Shown here piece by piece: positions 57,581-64,000 of a DNA stretch of 64,000 bases (within the stretch, counting starts at the first letter, position 1; each line of letters opens with the position of its first letter). The DNA comes from Ulota crispa. Its lineage: Eukaryota; Streptophyta; Bryopsida; Orthotrichales; Orthotrichaceae. Both the position numbers and the translations under genes were made by a program. The notes under the pieces are model-generated. The model saw only the letters and a program-made list of their open reading frames with translations. It was not told the DNA's origin and did no database searches. Where the stretch lies: the NCBI GenBank assembly GCA_963920765.1, contig OY987250.1, positions 9,726,409 to 9,790,408 on the forward strand, in the 5' to 3' direction.

Positions 57581-57999
57581 GGGTAAAAGACACCTCCAAT
57601 GTGTAGAAACGCCCCCCTCCCCCACAGTGGCCACTGATAGCCAACTAGCGCAAAAAGCATACCGATGTCCTAACATCCTAAATTCGTTGTGTTGCAAACT
57701 AATAAGAATAAATTTTGAAAGAAGCTTGTGAACGTTATATGCAAATGTATTTATGGAACTTGACGTTTTGCTAGGTTCAAATTTCTAGGTGGAGTTCCTC
57801 TTTCTCAGAGAAAAAGATCTTCAAAAAGTGTTGTGAGGCATTGCTAAATTAGCCAATACTTGGAATGTTGTATGTAGCCATAAGTTCCAAGCTTAACCTC
57901 TTGATGAATTTGGTTTTGAAAGTTACTAGAACTTGATACTTGGAACCTAGGACATAATACAAACCGTCCTTAATCAAATGAAAGGTTGAAGTGGATTGC
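57581..57999. other. AT-rich intergenic, no gene seen
   Basis: A C-rich patch (CGCCCCCCTCCCCCAC) lies at about 57610. No gene recognised. Confidence 0.45.
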
Positions 58000-58410
58000 T
58001 TAGCCCCTAAACGACACATTGTGTCGTTTAAGCCAAAATAGGATGTTTTTTCCGTATTCAAAGGTGTTGGTGTTTTGGGTTTTGCTTGGATTTTTGAGGG
58101 TTGTGTATTGCTGTTTTTCTTCACCTTTTGTGATGTTTGGCATGTTTGTGCAATTGTTTTTCCGACTTTGCAAAGCGTTTGTACTAGAGGTGGGCTACAA
58201 ATACGTAGCTGGAGTGTTATTGCAACTTAAAAAATCCTGCGGTGGATCCCCGAAATGAATACACTGTTGGAGTGCCAAGAGCAAGCGCTCTCGTCTAGCC
58301 GCTCCAATTCACAATCCGCGTCAAAAAAAGAACAAAAATCAGATTTGAGTCACCGTAGAATTACGATACAACTAGGAATCTATGGTTCCCTGTTGTTGTT
58401 TAGGGGTTAA
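58000..58410. mobile_element. TTAA-bounded element, family K
   Basis: 411 bp, TTAGCCCCTAAACGACAC (left TTAA mutated) to GTTGTTTAGGGGTTAA, with a strong subterminal hairpin AAACGACAC...GTGTCGTTT at 58009-58029. Similar in size and layout to family L. Confidence 0.75.
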
Positions 58411-59283
58411 AGTTTTAAAATACATCTCCATATCCAAGTCCTTGTTTACTTTTAAAAGGTTTACACAACAACATTTTTTATAAATCTTAGCGCAAAGAAA
58501 CTATAAAATTTCTACTCTTTATATTAATAACATTTCTTTTGGATCCTTTACAAGGACTTGAAATGTTAAGAACAATACTCACAAATATGTCAAAATTTAG
58601 CAAATCTCTGAAATTTGAAAAAAATATAACCAAAGGATGGTAAAACCATAGTGCAAATTTGGAGAGGGAGGGGGGGTCTATTTGTACATATTTAACATCT
58701 TGAATGGTCTTGACCTAGTTCTAAAATTAGTTAACATTTGAGGATGATGGTTGAGACATGGGACATGGTGTGAACTGTCCCTAATTCAAATATTTAACAT
58801 TTTTCATAGATGAGGATTTGCATCAACATAAACTACCCAAAAAGAAGCTTGAGTATGTATCTTATTAGAAAAACAACTTGCTAGTTGCTACGTAGATAAA
58901 GTCTCTCATAATGTATCTGCTTGTTTCCCAAAGGTCTTTTTAGTTCTCAGTTGTATTTTCATTTCTACTAAAACCGACAAAATTCAAGGAATTTGTCACC
59001 ATAAATGATAAATAGTGTACTTACGAGGCCTATTGGAGTCAAAATTTAGGTGACTTTTCATGAATTGGAGGGGGGTGGGTCGTCATATTTAATCATCAAG
59101 GTCATCCACAAAGCATCATTGTCCAGATGGAAACAGGCCTTGGACTCCAAACAATAATTGAGCAGGGCAAAGTCTTATAGTATATGGACCCCCTGTTCTA
59201 AGCCCCACCGGGATTTTTCTTTTCTTTTTTCTATTGGTTGAGTGCCACACAACCTGGAAACCATGGAATGCATGCAGGTAAGC
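58411..59283. other. AT-rich intergenic, no gene seen
   Basis: Short G-rich runs (GGAGGGAGGGGGGG) near 58665; nothing else recognised. Confidence 0.45.
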
Positions 59284-60199
59284 TTAACCCCTAAAGGACC
59301 AAGCCCTTTTTTCTACCAAAATCACTAAAAACTGTCACTTTTAGGAGGAGGTTAGAAAAAAGAGATTTTATATTTTGTTTTTGGGAAATCCAATTGTAGG
59401 ATCTTGTCCTAGACTGGAGGAGGTACTTGTGGGAAAAAAACTAGCTCATTTCAAATGGAGAGGAGTGAGAAATTTACATGAAAAAAAAAAATTCCATGCT
59501 ACCCAGAAATTTCAGAAGCCTTTTACCACTCTTATAACAAAAAAGTTGTTCTACCCAAGGTTGTGCTTTGTTTTTTCCATGTAGGAGATCAAGTTAGGTA
59601 TGTGTGGGAGAATTTTCAAATCAATTGAAACTTTACAAGACATGGAAAAAAATAGTAAGCAAAAAGAAGTAGAGAATGAGTTAAAACACTAAATTGTTAA
59701 GAATTTAATTATGAAAATGAAAAATGAAAATCCCAATCGTGATAATGTTGTGATAAACAATCTACTTTCTTTTGTTTAGTTTTTTTTCCAAAATATTGAA
59801 TAAAGGGCTTCAAAGTTTATTTTAGAGTAGAGATTCCATAACTACCTGCAAACAAAAACTCCTCATAACTATCATGTCATTGATTGAAATTGAATGATTC
59901 AAAACCTCTCATGAATAAAAAAATCTAAAGAACCAATTTCAAATTTGTGTTTTAAAAAAAGAAAATTTAAAGAAGTTTTTGGGCTGCTTGAACAGGTAGT
60001 CCTCCCCAAAATTTCATAAATTCATGCATAACTTCTTCGTCAAATGTCAAAATGAAGAAAAAATTAGATGCCCATGTAGATCTTTGAACTCCCCACCTTC
60101 AATAAAAGTTTCAGAAAATTACACAAAGTAATTTGGCCATAGGTACATGCCAAAAGTCCAACCTGTCCCCCAAAGGGACAACAGTCCTTTAGGGGTTAA
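59284..60199. mobile_element. TTAA family D full-length asymmetric copy (D5)
   Basis: 916 bp, left type-2 arm (TTAACCCCTAAAGGACCAAG), right type-1 arm (GTCCTTTAGGGGTTAA). Same orientation as D4. Confidence 0.88.
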
Positions 60200-60282
60200 A
60201 GGGAAAATAAATAAAAAATAGGAGCAAAGAAAAAAAGGGGAAAATTTTAAGAATACCTCTAAAGTTTGCCATATTTGTATAG

Positions 60283-61751
60283 GCACAATACGCTATCCCA
60301 AAGAAAGAGTACATAAGTCCCTCTTATGGGATTCAAAGAAGTTTGTACTATCAATTAGTTTTTGGTGAAATAAACATATCATGTTTAAAGAAACAAATGT
60401 AACCCCTAAAGGCCCAAGTGTCCCCTCAAAGGACAAATGGACCTCGGGCATGTACTTGTGACTAAACCAATTTTTATATATATTTTGAATCTTTTGAGGA
60501 TTGTGGGGAATTCAAAGATGTATGTGCACATCTAATTTTTTCTTCATTTTGACATTTAGTGAAGAAGGTATGCATGAATTTCTAAACAACATGGAAGTGT
60601 AGGCAGTCCGGGCAGCCCAAAAAATCCTTTAAAAATGTCATTTTTAAAAATTAAAAATCTGAAATTTATTCTTTAGATTTTTACAAATGTGGGAAGCTTT
60701 GAATCATTCAATTTTGATTTATGAGTGAGAAGTTTTGGTTTTTGGGTAGGTATGGGATTCCCAAACCTCCATTACTTTTGCCCCTTGTAAAATTTGGTCT
60801 TTGAGTTTATTTTTTATTTTTTTTATTTTCCAAGTTGTAGTAGACTAAGATTCCTTAGTTTTCACCATTTGGATCAAAGTTATTCAGATTTCTCAATTTT
60901 ACATAAATCCTCCAAGTCTGCCTAGTGTATATGCAAATTTCATGGCCTTCCAACATTGCAAGATTTTACAAAGTATGTATCACACCTCCAATTCATTTGA
61001 AATTTCTCCCACACTTACCTAACTTGGTCTTCTACATGGGAAAAATAAACTTCAACTTTGCGTTGAGCAATTTTTTTGATATAGGAGAGGTCAAGGGCTT
61101 CTGAATTTTTTGGGCAGTAGGGAATTTTGTTTTTCTGACTTCAAATGTGAATATCTCACTCATTTATGTTTAGAATGAGCTGATTTTTTATCCACAAGTA
61201 CCTACTATAGTCTAGGGCAAGACCCTATGGTTGGATTTTCCAAAAAAACATGTTTTCCTACCTTTCTACTCATTCCCCCAAAAGTGGCAGTTTTGAGTGT
61301 CTTTCACAGAAAAAAGGGCTTGGGCCTTAAGGGGTTAATCACAATGTATGGGTCAAATATTAAAAAATAATTTCCATGAAGAAATTCATATTTTACTAAA
61401 TTTGGTTATGATCACCCTAACATTAAAATATCTATAGAAGGAATCTTGAAACTTATTGGAAATGTTTGTTTGAACAAGGATGTGCATATGGATGTCTCCT
61501 ACATATACATGCAATCAAATCTCAAAAATTCATCACTGCTATTTTTTACTCTACTTTCTTGTAAAACCATGGTTTTGACATAAAACAATTTACCAAAAAT
61601 AGGATTTTGGTTATTAGTAACTGAAATTTGGTACGCTTAATCATCATATAAAAAAAATTCAAGGATAAAATACCAATTGTATTTTTTGTTATACCAACCT
61701 TTATGAATGCCATGAGACAGACTTATGTACTCTTTCTTTCTACTATTGTGC
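60283..61751. mobile_element. Element O (GCACAATA ends), inserted in family A copy 4
   Basis: Inverted ends GCACAATA / TATTGTGC with a further inverted block AAAGAAAGAGTACATAAGTC / GACTTATGTACTCTTTCTTT. Itself contains family D copy 6. No open reading frame long enough for a transposase. Confidence 0.7.
60399..61318. mobile_element. TTAA family D full-length asymmetric copy (D6), nested in O
   Basis: 920 bp, left type-1 arm (GTAACCCCTAAAGGCCC, TTAA mutated to GTAA), right type-2 arm (GGGCCTTAAGGGGTTAA). Same orientation as D3. Confidence 0.85.
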
Positions 61752-62067
61752 AATACCTTTGGTTTTTCAGAAATTGCACAAATATCCTTGGATCATAAAA
61801 TTTTCCGTTTATTGTATTGTGTTTTATTGTGTTTTGTTGTGTTTTATTGTGTTTTATTGTGCATGCCACTTCTTTTTCTCTTGTGCACAAGTTACTTCTT
61901 TTCCATTTTATTGCACTCCTTGCTTCAACATTGGTCATGAAGGAATTAGCGTGCGTAACAAAACAAACACCTAAAATTTATGGTTATAGGGTATTTGTGC
62001 AATTTCTGAAAAACCAAGTGTATCTAAACAAATATGACAAAATTCACTGGTATCCATAAAAATTCCC

Positions 62068-63396
62068 AAAAAAAAAAGTCTAAGAAAACAAATGACCAGG
62101 AAAAAAAGAAAAGAGAGATGGCAAGGAATAACCATCCAAGTGTGCACATACATCCATTTTAATATAGCTAGCTAGCAGTATAAATTTTCGTCCATACTTT
62201 GACAAACCTAGTGTTCTTTTGAGAGAATTTAAGAATTTCATTTCCAATCATTTACTTTTTAGTGATAAGGTAGCTAGTGTCAAATGAAATAAAAAATTAT
62301 CCCAATCAATTTAAGCAAATCACGCTCAAAGTATATGTGCCTCTCTTTATAGAAAATCCTCCTTGTTTTAGTTATTGATCAAGGTTGTTGCAAGTTTCTA
62401 AATATGTGAAGATGTGTTACAATGTGAAATCTACGAGAATGCTCAAACATGTGATTTTCCATAACATAAAATACTACAATCTGTAGTTTTAGTTAAACGT
62501 ATTGTGACATAGTGCAAATTAGTGTCCTCTATTTTATGTATTATGGACCAATGAAATTGTTACCTATTTATTGTTTTCTTAGGAAGAAATTGGATAACCC
62601 ATATATATGTATGATTTTGAGCTAAATGAAATTTGAATGAATGGATCGGTCCTTCAAGGGCTAATTGATATGTAATGGAACGTAAAACATCATGGAAAGT
62701 TGTAAAATAACATTACAAGGCACAAAATAAAAGTGCAAAATATTAAAAAGAATTCTATCTTCTTAAGCAATCAAGAGACAAACAAATAATAGGAACATTT
62801 ATACACATAAGGCCATTTTTGTACGAACGTTACAATCGTGACATTTTCATGATGGCCAACAAATTGGGCCTTATATATTTGGTTGTTTGTAAAGAAAATT
62901 CCTTATTATTCACATTGGTAGGGTGCTTCAAAATATACAACCTCCCCATAAACTGGAATCTAATCAAAATTTGTAGATAGTAAAGTGCCTCTTTATCAAA
63001 GCTATGGTACAAAACATTTGCTATTTCCAAAATGGTCTATACAAGACTAATTTGGATCTCTATCATGTAATTGTTTTAAATATCAAGAAATTACATTCTT
63101 TTACAACAACCGATTTTTAAATAATGCAGCTTAATTGAAAATGAAGTGTTTCAAAAGACCAATACAAAGTGTAGTGTGGGGACAACATACTTAGAGAGTA
63201 AGTTTAACTTTGCTCAAGTATATGCAATAATCTAATGTGAGTTTCTAAATTAACATGACCTTTGCTTACAAGCTTTAATTGGATGATCTCAAAATTTTCC
63301 CAAGATAGGTGCTACATATTATTATTATTATTATTATTATTACTTTGATGCATATGAATTTAATTATTTAATCTCTTAAAAATTGGTCACAAAATG

Positions 63397-63436
<40 letters not shown>

Positions 63437-63458
63437 TATACATATACATATATACATA
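62068..63458. other. AT-rich intergenic with microsatellites
   Basis: (ATT)n at 63318-63343 and (TA)n at 63402-63434; no gene recognised. Confidence 0.55.
63402..63434. repeat. (TA)n microsatellite
   Basis: About 33 bp of TA dinucleotides directly left of element W; a second TA run follows W at 63866-63880. Confidence 0.95.
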
Positions 63459-63868
63459 TAGGGAATTACTACAGTGATACCTTAAATTGCTAACGGGACA
63501 CTCCTTCTAAGCATAAAAATGTGATTTTTAATGCAGATTTTGCTAATTTTTTTATTTGGGTCAAAAGATTTATTTCATCTTTATCATTCTAAGGTTATGA
63601 TTTAAAAAAAAAAAGGTGTGCTTAAGTTTCAAACTAAAAATATAAGACTTTTGAGTTATATAAAGCAAAAATATATCAAAAAATAGTGTTGGTGCAATAA
63701 TATTTCATTTTTTTGGTATTTGTCATGTTTTTTTAAGGAGGTGATAATGTTGTGATTAATTGAATAATGGACCACTTAATAAATCAGAAATAGCACTATA
63801 TTATCAAATTTCATGCTCAGAGGGGGTGTCTTGTTAGCAATTTAGGGTGTTGCTGTAGCAAATCCCTA
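63459..63868. mobile_element. TIR element family W, copy 1, in a TA tract
   Basis: 410 bp. Left TAGGGAATTACTACAGTGAT and right GCTGTAGCAAATCCCTA; the imperfect inverted ends extend about 45 bp and include AATTGCTAAC / GTTAGCAATT. Flanked by TATA on both sides. Confidence 0.78.
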
Positions 63869-63950
63869 TATATATATATACATACACACATACGTGCATG
63901 CATACATGCATACATACATCTGTACATGCGTGTAATTGTGTATGAAATAC

Positions 63951-64000
63951 ACAGGGAATTACTAAAGCCTCACACCCATATAGGCATGTAATTTGTGATT
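63951..64000. mobile_element. Left end of a second family W element, cut by the window edge
   Basis: CAGGGAATTACTAAAGCCTC resembles the left terminus of copy 1; only about 50 bp are visible. Confidence 0.45.

Larger units (their letters stand above)
60238..62067. mobile_element. Mutator-like MITE family A, copy 4, split by nested elements
   Basis: Left arm 60238-60282 (GGGAAAATTTTAAGAATACC). The remainder, about 61752-62067, includes the right arm ending GGTATCCATAAAAATTCCC. The break is filled by element O. The target duplication is obscured by A-rich flanks. Confidence 0.75.

Noticed and set aside
26139-61318. Interstitial telomere repeats (CCCCTAAA motifs)
   Set aside because: The motif resembles plant CCCTAAA but occurs singly at the ends of TTAA elements, never as a tandem array.

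Overview
The window is nuclear DNA of a land plant. Four genes are typical plant single-copy or housekeeping types: an FKBP62/ROF-type immunophilin, an MRS2-11/MGT10-type chloroplast CorA channel, a nucleobase-ascorbate transporter and a CCDC115/Vma22-like V-ATPase assembly factor. They have many GT-AG introns, mostly about 75 to 1,200 bp. A fifth gene matches DNAAF4/DYX1C1, a cytoplasmic assembly factor for axonemal dynein. Dynein-assembly genes are kept only in plants with flagellated sperm, so a bryophyte, lycophyte, fern, cycad or Ginkgo relative is inferred rather than a flowering plant or conifer. I cannot name the species.

Layout. 1-314: 3' end of an unrecognised + strand gene. 1417-3312 (+): CCDC115-like, 6 exons, 217 aa. 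4042-9734 (+): FKBP62-like, 12 exons, 606 aa. 10336-16076 (-): MRS2-11-like, 13 exons, 555 aa. 20462-25882 (-): DNAAF4-like, 10 exons, 518 aa. 36814-40512 (-): nucleobase-ascorbate transporter, 13 exons, 543 aa. I rebuilt each model by hand. In all five complete models the intron phases agree and the summed exons give a whole number of codons ending in a stop. The genes are not an operon and share no obvious pathway.

The rest (about 26-36.8 kb and 40.6-64 kb) is AT-rich and gene-free, and is largely a mosaic of non-autonomous inverted-repeat elements. The dominant type is bounded by TTAA followed inward by CCC (typically TTAACCCCTAAAGG...CCTTTAGGGGTTAA). I count about 20 copies in at least ten sequence families, 0.23-1.6 kb long, often nested or chained end to end. 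Two filled-site versus empty-site comparisons inside the window indicate insertion at TTAA, as piggyBac-type transposases do. No transposase gene is visible.

Other element families sit mostly in gene introns and account for much of the length of the longer ones: long-TIR elements with 9-bp target duplications (Mutator-like), Stowaway-like elements starting CTCCCTCTGTCCC, a family beginning ACAGCAAACT, elements beginning TAAGGTAGG, and one ending in AGTGGGTGTC that abuts a splice donor. Simple repeats include a (CT)n tract in an FKBP intron, an 8-unit 24-bp tandem repeat in a DNAAF4 intron and (TA)n tracts near 31.3 and 63.4 kb.
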